A stretch of 64,000 bases of DNA, from assembly GCA_002421685.1 (NCBI GenBank), contig DISB01000015.1, positions 1 to 64,000 on the forward strand, given 5' to 3'. The DNA is from Bacteroidetes bacterium UBA6221. GTDB lineage: Bacteria; Bacteroidota; Bacteroidia; Chitinophagales; Chitinophagaceae. This document shows positions 9,196 through 16,030 of the stretch, piece after piece. Numbering within the stretch: position 1 is the stretch's first letter; each line of letters begins with the position of its first letter. The notes beneath the pieces were generated by a model, which did no database searches, was not told the origin of the DNA, and saw nothing but the letters and a program-made list of their open reading frames with translations. A program made the position numbers and the translations under genes.

Positions 9196-9960
9196 GTGAA
9201 AGTCACATTCTTAGGCACCGGCACATCGCAGGGTGTACCACTTATCGGGTGCAATTGCGAGGTATGTACATCGACCGATAAGCGGGACAACAGGTTGCGC
9301 TCCTCCGTATGGATTCAAACTAAGGAAACGAGTGTAGTGATAGACTCGGGCCCCGACTTCCGATACCAGATGCTGCGCGCCGGTGTGCATACGCTGGATG
9401 CCATAGTATATACCCATGGACATAAAGACCATGTGGCCGGTATGGACGATGTACGTGCCTATAATTTCTTCAGCAACAAACCTGTGGACCTTTACGCCAC
9501 CGAAGAAACACAGGCAACGCTAAAACGAGAGTTTTCCTATGTATTCAGCGGAGATGACTACCCCGGCATCCCGAAGGTGAACCTGGCTACCATAAAAGCG
9601 GGTGAACCATTCACTATCAATGATCTCGAGTTTATACCTATCTCTGTGAAGCATATGTATATGGACGTGCTGGGTTTTCGTGTGGGCGACTTCACCTACA
9701 TCACCGACGCCAACTTTATACCACCGTCAGAAATAGATAAAATAACTGGCAGCAGGGCCTTGGTATTGAATGCGTTGCGACATTCAAAACACCCCTCGCA
9801 TTATACGCTGGATGAAGCCATTGAGGTAGCAAAAAGCACCGGTGTGCCCAATACGTATCTTACCCATATCAGCCATCAATTAGGAAAACATTCGGAAATT
9901 GAACACCAACTGCCGGAGGGGATACACCTGTCTTACGATGGGCTGACGTTGGAATTCTAA
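9196..9960 (+). CDS. PhnP-like metallo-beta-lactamase-fold hydrolase
   Basis: This MBL-fold phosphodiesterase-like enzyme is of the PhnP type. The metal motif HGHKDH sits at residues 74-79, the Asp/Gly blocks VIDSGPDFR and YITDANF follow, and a distal LTHISHQLG histidine block is near the C terminus. The N-terminal CNCEVC cluster (residues 19-24) resembles the structural zinc site of PhnP. Length 254 fits. Translation starts at GTG (9196), giving MKVTFLGTGTSQG; no nearer ATG fits the fold. It is coupled to the upstream small gene. The natural substrate is unknown; no phosphonate genes are present. Confidence 0.88.
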   Translation: MKVTFLGTGTSQGVPLIGCNCEVCTSTDKRDNRLRSSVWIQTKETSVVIDSGPDFRYQMLRAGVHTLDAIVYTHGHKDHVAGMDDVRAYNFFSNKPVDLYATEETQATLKREFSYVFSGDDYPGIPKVNLATIKAGEPFTINDLEFIPISVKHMYMDVLGFRVGDFTYITDANFIPPSEIDKITGSRALVLNALRHSKHPSHYTLDEAIEVAKSTGVPNTYLTHISHQLGKHSEIEHQLPEGIHLSYDGLTLEF

Positions 9961-10004
9961 TAACATCATTAACTTAGCAGCAAAACAGCACAGGAGTAAA
10001 AATT

Positions 10005-10550
10005 ATGAGACAACTGGTAACAACGATATTCGCCTTCGCCCTATGCCTGGGCCCAGCGCAGGCACAATACGCCAACGAAACCATCAAGCCCGGCCAACAA
10101 GCGCCTGAACTGGCCTTCCCTACCCCGAAAGGAGATACGATAAAACTATCAGATATATACAAAAACAGGTATGTGTTGATTGATTTTTGGGCGAGCTGGT
10201 GCGGTCCCTGCCGCAGGGCCAACCCCAGGCTGGTAAAAATGTACCGCGAATACAAGGACAAGAAATATGAAGGCGCCAAAAAGGGCTTTACGGTATTGAG
10301 CGTATCGCTGGACCAGAACAAGGAGAAATGGGAACAGGCAATAGCTAAAGACAGCCTGGAATGGGAATACCATATGAGCGACCTGGGAGGCTGGAATGCC
10401 GCACCGGCGCAGATATACGGTGTGAGTTTTGTACCCCAGGCGGTGCTTATAGGCCCCGACGGTAAGGTGATAGCCACCTACAACTTTGCTGAACAGGCCG
10501 AAGGTGAACTAAAAAAAAGGGTAAAAAGCCGTAAAAAGAACAAGGCTTGA
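10005..10550 (+). CDS. TlpA-like periplasmic thioredoxin
   Basis: This is an exported thiol-disulfide protein. A signal peptide (residues 1-20, ending AQAQ) is followed by a thioredoxin fold with the active site WCGPC at residues 65-69 and the cis-proline block GVSFVPQAVLIGPDG. Such proteins reduce or rearrange disulfides of envelope or cytochrome proteins. The C terminus is a short basic tail. The gene stands alone between the hydrolase and the L31 gene. Confidence 0.9.
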   Translation: MRQLVTTIFAFALCLGPAQAQYANETIKPGQQAPELAFPTPKGDTIKLSDIYKNRYVLIDFWASWCGPCRRANPRLVKMYREYKDKKYEGAKKGFTVLSVSLDQNKEKWEQAIAKDSLEWEYHMSDLGGWNAAPAQIYGVSFVPQAVLIGPDGKVIATYNFAEQAEGELKKRVKSRKKNKA

Positions 10551-10560
10551 CCTGATTTTT

Positions 10561-10590
10561 TTGCGGGATATTAAAAAAAACCTACCTTTG
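10561..10590 (+). promoter_or_regulatory. Bacteroidota-type promoter of the L31 gene
   Basis: TTG at 10561-10563 and TACCTTTG at 10583-10590 are separated by 19 bp, an exact match to the Bacteroidota -33/-7 (TTTG/TAnnTTTG) promoter. Transcription should begin near 10596, leaving a leader of about 45 nt before the L31 gene. Confidence 0.8.
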
Positions 10591-10640
10591 CACACTCTGT
10601 AAAAAACGCATGGCCAAATCCATGCACAAAAAACTAAATA

Positions 10641-10892
10641 ATGAAAAAAGGCATACATCCTGAAAGTTATCGCTTGGTAGTGTTTAAAGACATGTCGAAT
10701 GACTATACGTTTATGACACGTTCTACTACCCCTTCGAAAGAAACAATAACCTGGGAAGACGGTAAAGAATATCCCCTGGTAAAGGTGGAGATATCTCACA
10801 GGTCGCACCCCTTCTATACCGGCAAATCGATGTTCGTAGATACTGCGGGCCGTATCGATAAGTTCAAAAAACGTTACGAGAAGAAGAAATAA
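10641..10892 (+). CDS. rpmE2: 50S ribosomal protein L31, type B
   Basis: The 83-residue basic protein begins MKKGIHPESYR and carries the VEISHRSHPFYTG and GRIDKFKKRY blocks of L31. It lacks the zinc-binding cysteines of type A L31, so it is the zinc-independent type B. It has its own promoter and a terminator 32 bp after its stop codon, as expected for a monocistronic ribosomal-protein gene. Confidence 0.95.
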   Translation: MKKGIHPESYRLVVFKDMSNDYTFMTRSTTPSKETITWEDGKEYPLVKVEISHRSHPFYTGKSMFVDTAGRIDKFKKRYEKKK

Positions 10893-10924
10893 TCTTCTTT
10901 CACATAATTTGCATTACGCATCAA

Positions 10925-10950
10925 AAATCCCGACTTTTGTCGGGATTTTT
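10925..10950 (+). terminator. intrinsic terminator after the L31 gene
   Basis: aaatcccgac-ttttgtcgggattttt forms an 8-bp stem with a tight loop and a T run. It ends six bases before the ATG of the next gene. Confidence 0.85.
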
Positions 10951-10956
10951 CCATTT

Positions 10957-12159
10957 ATGAATATCATCTTATTCGACGATAGTACGCGCTACGCGCTCCT
11001 GCCGTTCACGCATACCCGCCCCGTAGCCGATATACGTTGCGGTATCATGACCATGCGGGAAAGATGGGAACATTTTGCGGGGAAATCTACCGGCACACTT
11101 ACAGCACCTTACCTGCAGGAAGTATTTCTGCTAAACGGCGGTAGCGACAACCTGTTCATCAACGGGAGTATTTTTGCTACAGGTGAATTGTACGACGATA
11201 TTAGCCGACTGGAGCATATGCAGCAGTTGGTGCAGGGTGATACTATTATTGCCGCGAGGGTGACAGACGCGGAAATACACTTTGCCCCTAAACTGAACAC
11301 CCCGGTTAAACTGAAAGAAATCACCTATCACAATCCTATACAACGCCTGAAGCATATTTGGGAGATATTCTCATTGAACGAAGCAGCCATCACAGCCGAT
11401 TTCGAATTGCTTACAAAAGGTAAGACCAGTCAGTCAATACCGGAGGGCGTAACCGTAAAAAATGCCGGGAACCTGTTTATCGAAGAGGGAGCAATTATCA
11501 ACCCGGGTTGCATTATCAATGCCGAAGGACCGGTGTATATAGGGAAAGAGGCCGAACTGCTGGAAGGAGTGATGGTACGCGGACCACTGGCTGTCTGTGA
11601 ACACGGAGTGGTGAAAATGGGTGCAAAGCTGTACAAGGGAACAACCATAGGACCCGGATGCAAAGTGGGAGGCGAAATAAGCAACGTGGTATTCTTTGCC
11701 AACAGCAACAAGGCGCACGATGGGTACCTGGGCAACTCAGTAATAGGTGAATGGTGCAACCTGGGGGCAGATACCAACTGCTCGAACCTGAAGAATAATT
11801 ACGATTCCATAAAAATATGGGATGAACATAATTTCAAATCAGTACCTACAGGGCTTACTTTTTGCGGACTGCTGATGGGCGATCATTCCAAATGCGGCAT
11901 CAATACGATGTTCAATACCGGAACAGTCGTAGGCGTTTCGACCAATATTTACGGAGGAGGATTTCCTGAAAAATTCATACCCTCATTTACCTGGGGTGGC
12001 AGCGAGGGGCTGACTACTTACCGGCCCGATCGTGCCCTTGAGACAGCCAACCGGATGATGCAAAGGAGGGGAAAAACATTATCGCCGGAAGAAATAAACA
12101 TGTACAGGCATATCTTTGAGCGCACGCAGGAGCAAAGGGATATGTTTGCCAATAAATAA
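10957..12159 (+). CDS. GlmU-like sugar-nucleotidyltransferase with left-handed beta-helix
   Basis: The 400-residue protein starts at the ATG at 10957 (MNIILFDDSTRYALLPFTHTRPVADIR). An earlier in-frame ATG would place the terminator at 10925 inside the gene. The N-terminal half resembles a degenerate nucleotidyltransferase domain, and the C-terminal half has hexapeptide repeats (INPGCIINAEGPVYIGKEAELLEG...) of a left-handed parallel beta-helix acyltransferase. Bacteroidota carry this as a putative GlmU-family protein; whether it makes UDP-N-acetylglucosamine is unproven. It is 23 bp upstream of tpiA and probably co-transcribed. Confidence 0.8.
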   Translation: MNIILFDDSTRYALLPFTHTRPVADIRCGIMTMRERWEHFAGKSTGTLTAPYLQEVFLLNGGSDNLFINGSIFATGELYDDISRLEHMQQLVQGDTIIAARVTDAEIHFAPKLNTPVKLKEITYHNPIQRLKHIWEIFSLNEAAITADFELLTKGKTSQSIPEGVTVKNAGNLFIEEGAIINPGCIINAEGPVYIGKEAELLEGVMVRGPLAVCEHGVVKMGAKLYKGTTIGPGCKVGGEISNVVFFANSNKAHDGYLGNSVIGEWCNLGADTNCSNLKNNYDSIKIWDEHNFKSVPTGLTFCGLLMGDHSKCGINTMFNTGTVVGVSTNIYGGGFPEKFIPSFTWGGSEGLTTYRPDRALETANRMMQRRGKTLSPEEINMYRHIFERTQEQRDMFANK

Positions 12160-12182
12160 TTCTGAAATAAATCAAATATATT

Positions 12183-12950
12183 ATGCGTAAGAAAATAGTA
12201 GCAGGGAACTGGAAAATGAACCTGGACATAGAGCAGGGAAAAACATTGGTTAATGAAATAGTAGCCGGCTTGCCGGAATTAAGCGAAAACCACAAAGTAG
12301 TTATTTGTCCGCCTTTCATACATCTTCAGCAAACCGCGCAACTGACAATAACCGCCAACCATGTATTTACAGGCGCGCAAAACTGCTACACTGAAGCGTC
12401 GGGAGCTTATACAGGGGAAATATCTGCCGGCATGATAAAAAGTACCGGGGCATTGTATGTGATACTAGGTCATTCAGAGCGCAGGGAGTATTTTAAAGAA
12501 AGCAACGAAATGCTTGCCAAAAAAACTACTACCGCGCTGGCCAACGGGCTGAAAGTAATATTCTGCTGCGGAGAACCGCTGGAGATAAGGGATGCGGGCA
12601 CACAGAACAATTATGTGGAAGAACAAATTAAAGCCGGCCTGTTTCACCTGGGCGCTGAAGAGATGGACCACGTGGTAATAGCTTACGAACCGATATGGGC
12701 CATAGGCACAGGGCGTACAGCCAGCACAGACCAGGCGCAGGATATGCATGCACATATACGCGGTGTATTGGCGGCCAAATATGGCACGGAATTAGCCAAA
12801 AACACCAGCATATTGTATGGCGGCAGTTGCAAGCCATCAAATGCACCGGAACTATTTGCCTGTGCCGATGTGGATGGCGGGCTGATAGGCGGAGCGTCTT
12901 TGAACGCGGCTGATTTCCATGGTATCATCTCGGCAATGGTGAATCAATAA
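12183..12950 (+). CDS. tpiA: triosephosphate isomerase
   Basis: The enzyme interconverts dihydroxyacetone phosphate and glyceraldehyde 3-phosphate in glycolysis. All landmark motifs are present: AGNWKMN near the N terminus with the substrate-binding Lys, GHSERREYF with the electrophilic His, AYEPIWAIGTG with the catalytic Glu followed by the loop, and ILYGGSCKPSNAPEL plus DGGLIGGASL at the phosphate site. The 255-residue length is normal. Confidence 0.98.
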   Translation: MRKKIVAGNWKMNLDIEQGKTLVNEIVAGLPELSENHKVVICPPFIHLQQTAQLTITANHVFTGAQNCYTEASGAYTGEISAGMIKSTGALYVILGHSERREYFKESNEMLAKKTTTALANGLKVIFCCGEPLEIRDAGTQNNYVEEQIKAGLFHLGAEEMDHVVIAYEPIWAIGTGRTASTDQAQDMHAHIRGVLAAKYGTELAKNTSILYGGSCKPSNAPELFACADVDGGLIGGASLNAADFHGIISAMVNQ

Positions 12951-12966
12951 AAGTTTGAGAAAATTT

Positions 12967-12996
12967 TTGAGATAAAAAACGGAGTGCTTATCTTTG
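12967..12996 (+). promoter_or_regulatory. promoter of tRNA-Glu
   Basis: TTG at 12967-12969, then 19 bp, then TATCTTTG at 12989-12996: an exact Bacteroidota -33/-7 promoter ending 20 bp before the tRNA. Confidence 0.8.
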
Positions 12997-13015
12997 CAAT
13001 CCCAAAACGGGAAAT

Positions 13016-13087
13016 GCCGCGTTGGTCAAGGGGTTAAGACGCCTCCCTTTCACGGAGGAATCACGGGTTCGATTCCCGTACGTGGTA
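13016..13087 (+). tRNA. tRNA-Glu (anticodon TTC)
   Basis: A full cloverleaf is visible. The acceptor strands gccgcgt and acgtggt form seven pairs, two of them G-U. The anticodon stem cctcc/ggagg encloses the loop ctttcac with anticodon TTC. The T-arm is acggg-ttcgatt-cccgt and the discriminator is A. No CCA is encoded. Confidence 0.95.
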
Positions 13088-13089
13088 CG

Positions 13090-13130
13090 AAATGGGTAAC
13101 TTTCTCCAGAGTTGCCCATTTTTATTTTTA
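13090..13130 (+). terminator. terminator after tRNA-Glu
   Basis: aaatgggtaact and agttgcccattt form a 12-bp stem (one G-U pair) with an 8-nt loop, followed by the T-rich tttattttta. Confidence 0.85.
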
Positions 13131-13150
13131 GCTGTTACTTTGCAGCATCC

Positions 13151-13207
13151 GGCCTCATAGTACAATGCCCGCCCGGCTAAACGCCGTTCGGACGGGGATA
13201 GTATAAG
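13151..13207 (+). pseudogene. 5' half copy of tRNA-Arg carrying a 29-nt hairpin insert
   Basis: Positions 13151-13167 copy the acceptor 5' strand and D-arm of the intact tRNA-Arg located at 13223 (one change, G to A). A 29-nt insert (13168-13196) then interrupts the D-loop, and gatagtataag resumes at 13197. The copy stops there, before any anticodon arm. The insert is an imperfect palindrome, CCCGcCCG...CGGaCGGG with AAC-gcc-GTT inside. Confidence 0.75.
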
Positions 13208-13222
13208 GGGGTAAGTTTTAAT

Positions 13223-13294
13223 GGCCTCGTAGTACAATGGATAGTATAAGAGTTTCCGAAGCTCCAGATACAGGTTCGATTCCTGTCGAGGCTA
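13223..13294 (+). tRNA. tRNA-Arg (anticodon CCG)
   Basis: The acceptor strands ggcctcg/cgaggct pair fully (one G-U). The D-stem gtac/gtat has four pairs, the anticodon loop ttccgaa gives CCG, and the T-arm is acagg-ttcgatt-cctgt. The discriminator is A. Its 3' end merges with a tandem 48-bp repeat array. Confidence 0.92.
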
Positions 13295-13439
13295 CTACTT
13301 TTTTACATTATTGCGACAGGGAGAATGTTCCTGTCGAGGCTACTACCTTTTTACATTATTGCGACAGGGAGAATGTTCCTGTCGAGGCTACTACTTTTTT
13401 ACATTATTGCAACAGGGAGAATGTTCCTGTTGAGGCTAC
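13283..13439 (+). repeat. 48-bp tandem repeat seeded by the tRNA-Arg 3' end
   Basis: Three full copies start at 13283, 13331 and 13379, with a partial fourth at 13427; the period is exactly 48 bp. Each unit contains the last bases of tRNA-Arg (ctgtcgaggcta), a T-rich linker and a short hairpin CGACAGG-gagaatgtt-CCTGTCG. In the third hairpin both strands change together (CAACAGG/CCTGTTG). No spacers, so this is not a CRISPR array. Confidence 0.85.
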
Positions 13440-13453
13440 TACAAAACCTTCCT

Positions 13454-13695
13454 ATGTTTTATGCGTATGTGTTGAAGAGCGTCAACCATGATTATTATTA
13501 CAAGGGACATTGTGAAAATCTTGAAGCAAGATTGAAGCAACATAATTCCGGAATGACCAAATCAATCAAACCGTACATTCCGTTTGAAATCGCATACTTT
13601 GAATTTTTCCAACACTTGAAGAAGCCATCGCCAGGCAGAAATACTGGAAGACATCTGCCGGCAGGCGGTTCTTAAAAAACACGATGTCTTTGTAA
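13454..13695 (+). pseudogene. GIY-YIG endonuclease-like protein, frameshifted
   Basis: From the ATG at 13454 the reading gives MFYAYVLKSVNHDYYYKGH, then LEARLKQHNSGMTKS and PFEIAYFEFF, the pattern of short UPF0213/GIY-YIG nuclease domain proteins. Just after FEFF (near 13608) the frame breaks. Adding one base restores TLEEAIARQKYWKTSAGRRFLK, the expected C-terminal part, ending at the TAA at 13693. The gene therefore looks inactivated by a one-base deletion. It lies between two damaged tRNA-Arg copies and may be a relic of an inserted element. Confidence 0.75.
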
Positions 13696-13763
13696 GACCG
13701 ACTTCACCTGGGTGGCCTCGGTTTGGAGGCCCCCGGGCTAAACACTAGCTGATATTCGAGCAA

Positions 13764-13789
13764 GCGTTCGGACGGGGATAGTATACGGC
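13764..13789 (+). repeat. partial copy of the hairpin insert and D-arm
   Basis: gcgttcggacggggatagtata repeats the 3' part of the 29-nt insert plus the tRNA D-arm. It is followed by ggtaagttttaatg, which also precedes the intact tRNA-Arg (13210-13223). This marks a duplicated segment upstream of each tRNA-Arg copy. The stretch 13696-13763 holds no gene that I recognise. Confidence 0.6.
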
Positions 13790-13802
13790 GGTAAGTTTTA
13801 AT

Positions 13803-13903
13803 GCCCTCGTAGTACAATGCCCGCCCGGCTGAACGCCGTTCGGACGGGGATAGTATAAGAGTTTCCGAAGCTCCAGATACAGGTTCGATTCCTGTCGAGG
13901 CCA
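13803..13903 (+). pseudogene. tRNA-Arg(CCG) copy interrupted in the D-loop
   Basis: A second near-complete tRNA-Arg copy has the same anticodon and T-arms as the intact one. The D-loop is interrupted by a 29-nt imperfect palindrome (13820-13848), at exactly the same site as in the half copy at 13151. The acceptor stem (gccctcg/cgaggcc) has one C-C mismatch at its second pair. It is unlikely to make a normal tRNA, but all parts needed for the anticodon and T arms are intact. Confidence 0.8.
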
Positions 13904-13990
13904 CTATCTTTTTACATTATTGCAACAGGGAAAGAGTTCCTGTCGAGGCTACTACCTTTTTACATTATTGCAACAGGAAGAATGTTCCTC
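13892..13990 (+). repeat. second 48-bp repeat array at the tRNA-Arg pseudogene end
   Basis: Copies begin at 13892 and 13940, with a decayed third start at 13988; the period is again 48 bp. The hairpin in the first copy is CAACAGG/CCTGTCG with one A-C mismatch. The last unit (ttcctctggaag) has decayed. The same 3'-end-plus-repeat structure thus occurs at both tRNA-Arg copies. I see nothing further to 14090. Confidence 0.8.
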
Positions 13991-14092
13991 TGGAAGCTAC
14001 ATCTTCCATTCTTACAAACGTAATTGAGCTCATTTTCAATTTACTTCTAAACGTCGCACGACAGCCTCCCACACTTTATTTCTCAAAAAAAT

Positions 14093-14138
14093 TTGCGTAG
14101 CTAAATAACTACACATACATTTGTAGTCAAATAGCTAC
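14093..14138 (+). promoter_or_regulatory. promoter and paired operators of the ArsR operon
   Basis: TTG at 14093-14095 and TACATTTG at 14116-14123 form a promoter with a 20-bp gap. Two GTAG-N8-CTAC palindromes flank the -7 element at 14097-14112 and 14123-14138, 26 bp apart centre to centre; the second ends three bases before the ATG. The arrangement suits autorepression by the ArsR-type product of the first gene. Confidence 0.7.
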
Positions 14139-14141
14139 ACA

Positions 14142-14462
14142 ATGAATTTAAGACGGGATGTATTCCAGGCTATAGCCGATCCTACAAGAAGGGCCATACT
14201 GCTATTGGTAGCCTCCCAATCGATGACGGCTGGAGCAATCGCCGCAAATTTTGACACGGCCAGGCCCACTGTCTCAAAACACCTGCAGATACTAACCGAA
14301 TGCGAACTGCTGGAACAAGAGCAGAACGGAAGGGAAATTTATTATCATCTGAACCCAAAGAAGATGAAAGAAATAGCCGATTTCATAGAGCCGTTCCGCA
14401 AGATGTGGGATGACAGGTTTAATAAACTGGAAACAATCATGAAGAAATATAAAAGCAAATAA
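14142..14462 (+). CDS. ArsR-family transcriptional repressor
   Basis: This 106-residue winged-helix protein has the ArsR/SmtB layout: LRRDVFQAIADPTRRAIL, then a recognition helix region ARPTVSKHLQIL, then the wing with GREIYYHLNPKKM. The metal-site cysteines of ArsR are missing, as is common in the subgroup paired with SRPBCC proteins. It is the first gene of a four-gene operon and probably represses its own promoter through the two GTAG-N8-CTAC sites. The ligand is unknown. Confidence 0.92.
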   Translation: MNLRRDVFQAIADPTRRAILLLVASQSMTAGAIAANFDTARPTVSKHLQILTECELLEQEQNGREIYYHLNPKKMKEIADFIEPFRKMWDDRFNKLETIMKKYKSK

Positions 14463-14463
14463 C

Positions 14464-14946
14464 ATGGAACGAAAAACCAAAGTCAACGCCGAAGACGGCA
14501 AACAGGATATGGTAATAACCAGGGAATTTGATCTGCCTTTGGAATTACTTTTTAAGGCCCATACGGATCCTGACATTTTCGAGCAATGGATGTCTCATGA
14601 ATACGGAACAACCAAAGTGCTGAAACTTGAAAATAGAAAGTATGGCAGTTGGGGATTTGAAACAACAGATGCCAAAGGGAATAAGGTGTTCGGGGCGCAA
14701 GGGGTCTTCCATGAGTACGTCCCGAACCGCAAGATAACGAGGACATTTGAAGTAGATAATTCACCTTTGGACGTTCAGCTCGAGTTCCTGGAATTTGAAG
14801 AACTTACCGACAGCACCAGCAAACTCACTATGCACTCAGTATTCAGGTCGGCAGCACTGAGAGACCAATTGCTACAGCAGCCGTTTGAATACGGAATAAA
14901 TATGGCACACAGGCGCCTGGAAGATATTGTTGGCAGACTAAAATAA
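14464..14946 (+). CDS. SRPBCC (AHA1-like) domain protein
   Basis: The 160-residue product is an AHA1/START-like SRPBCC protein that binds hydrophobic ligands in a helix-grip fold. Motifs include ITREFDLPLELLFKAHTDPDIFEQWM at the N terminus and the LTMHSVFRS strand. It lies 1 bp after the ArsR gene, a pairing common in bacteria in which the ArsR protein controls the SRPBCC gene. The ligand or reaction is not known. Confidence 0.88.
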   Translation: MERKTKVNAEDGKQDMVITREFDLPLELLFKAHTDPDIFEQWMSHEYGTTKVLKLENRKYGSWGFETTDAKGNKVFGAQGVFHEYVPNRKITRTFEVDNSPLDVQLEFLEFEELTDSTSKLTMHSVFRSAALRDQLLQQPFEYGINMAHRRLEDIVGRLK

Positions 14947-14952
14947 AATACC

Positions 14953-15369
14953 ATGGCAAAAAGGAATAAAATCATTTATTGGATAGCCACCCTTTGGCTT
15001 TCATTGGGAATGGTGGCAACGGGATTACTGCAATTGTCCGGCACGGAAGCCGAAGGAGCTGTAGCGCCACCCGGCGTATATGGCATTACCCGGTTAGGGT
15101 ACCCGGTTTATCTCCTTACCATATTGGGTGTTTGGAAAATACTGGGTGTGATTGCATTGCTTGTCCCCCGGCTTCCATTGCTGAAGGAATGGGCTTATGC
15201 CGGATTTTTCTTCATCATGTCCGGTGCAATATTTTCACATATCGCAGTAGGCCACCCGGCAAACGAAATATTCCCTTCTTTGTTACTACTTGTCCTGACT
15301 GTTATATCATGGTATTTCAGGCCTGCGGACAGAAAGGTCATTTTAGCTAATTTTAAAACAAAAGCATGA
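14953..15369 (+). CDS. DoxX-like membrane protein
   Basis: A 138-residue protein with four membrane segments (about residues 8-26, 48-70, 76-97 and 105-122) and the family-like KILGVIALLVPRLPLLKEWAYAG block. DoxX-like proteins are often linked to redox or detoxification operons, but the biochemical role is unclear. It sits 6 bp after the SRPBCC gene and overlaps the next start by 4 bp, so it is translated with its neighbours. Confidence 0.88.
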   Translation: MAKRNKIIYWIATLWLSLGMVATGLLQLSGTEAEGAVAPPGVYGITRLGYPVYLLTILGVWKILGVIALLVPRLPLLKEWAYAGFFFIMSGAIFSHIAVGHPANEIFPSLLLLVLTVISWYFRPADRKVILANFKTKA

Positions 15370-15941
15370 GCAACATGAACAGCAATAAAAAAAAGTTATC
15401 AGCAGAACAACAGGAAGAATTGCTCAAAACATTGCAAACCCGTTTTGAGAAAAACCTGAAGCGCCATAAAAATATAGAATGGGCTAAAGTACACGAGAAG
15501 CTAACGAAACATCCGGCAAAACTATGGTCGCTCAATGAAATGGAATCAACCGGGGGCGAACCGGATGTTGTGGGCTACGATAAAAAGACAGGGGAATATT
15601 TTTTTTATGATTGCTCTGCTGAAAGCCCTAAAGGACGCAGAAGTATATGTTACGACCATGAGGCCCTGGAAGCAAGGAAAGAACATAAGCCGGAAGATAG
15701 CGCAATTAATATGGCAGACGCTATGGGCATTGATATACTAACGGAGGAACAATACCGGGAATTGCAACAGCTTGGGGAGTTCGATACTAAAACGTCGAGC
15801 TGGGTAAAAACACCTGCTGATATCAGGAAACTTGGCGGAGCCGTTTTTTGTGACCGTCGTTATAATACTGTCTTCCTGTATCACAACGGCGCAGAATCTT
15901 ACTATGCCGCCAGGGGCTTCCGCGGTTCCTTAAAGGTCTGA
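15366..15941 (+). CDS. DUF4256 family protein
   Basis: The 191-residue soluble protein matches DUF4256 in layout: an N-terminal helix with LLKTLQTRFEKNLKRH, a central GGEPDVVGYDKKTGEYFFYDCS block and C-terminal FCDRRYNTVFLYHNGAESYY. Function is unknown. It overlaps the DoxX gene by 4 bp (ATGA). The ATG at 15381 (MNSNKKK) is an alternative start. It closes an operon that ends at the terminator at 15984. Confidence 0.88.
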   Translation: MSNMNSNKKKLSAEQQEELLKTLQTRFEKNLKRHKNIEWAKVHEKLTKHPAKLWSLNEMESTGGEPDVVGYDKKTGEYFFYDCSAESPKGRRSICYDHEALEARKEHKPEDSAINMADAMGIDILTEEQYRELQQLGEFDTKTSSWVKTPADIRKLGGAVFCDRRYNTVFLYHNGAESYYAARGFRGSLKV

Positions 15942-15983
15942 GACTAAATACTCAAGGGAAGGTATTACACTAACCAATAACAA

Positions 15984-16006
15984 AAGCCGCTATTTTATAG
16001 CGGCTT
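15984..16006. terminator. bidirectional terminator between convergent genes
   Basis: aagccgcta-tttta-tagcggctt is a perfect 9-bp inverted repeat between the end of the DUF4256 gene and the end of the MbnP gene on the other strand. Only short A/T tracts flank it. Confidence 0.7.
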
Positions 16007-16030
16007 CGCATTATAGTAAGATACTCAATT

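Noticed and set aside
13237..13491. Open frame encoding a 16-residue repeat (VEATTFLHYC...)
   Set aside because: It starts inside the intact tRNA-Arg and is the translation of the 48-bp DNA repeats (48 bp = 16 codons). No start signal or family supports a protein.
13704..13904. 66-codon minus-strand frame over the second tRNA-Arg copy
   Set aside because: It is antisense to the tRNA pseudogene and hairpin insert; such frames are common artefacts at tRNA genes.
13283..13990. CRISPR array
   Set aside because: The 48-bp units are directly adjacent without variable spacers, and no cas genes are nearby.
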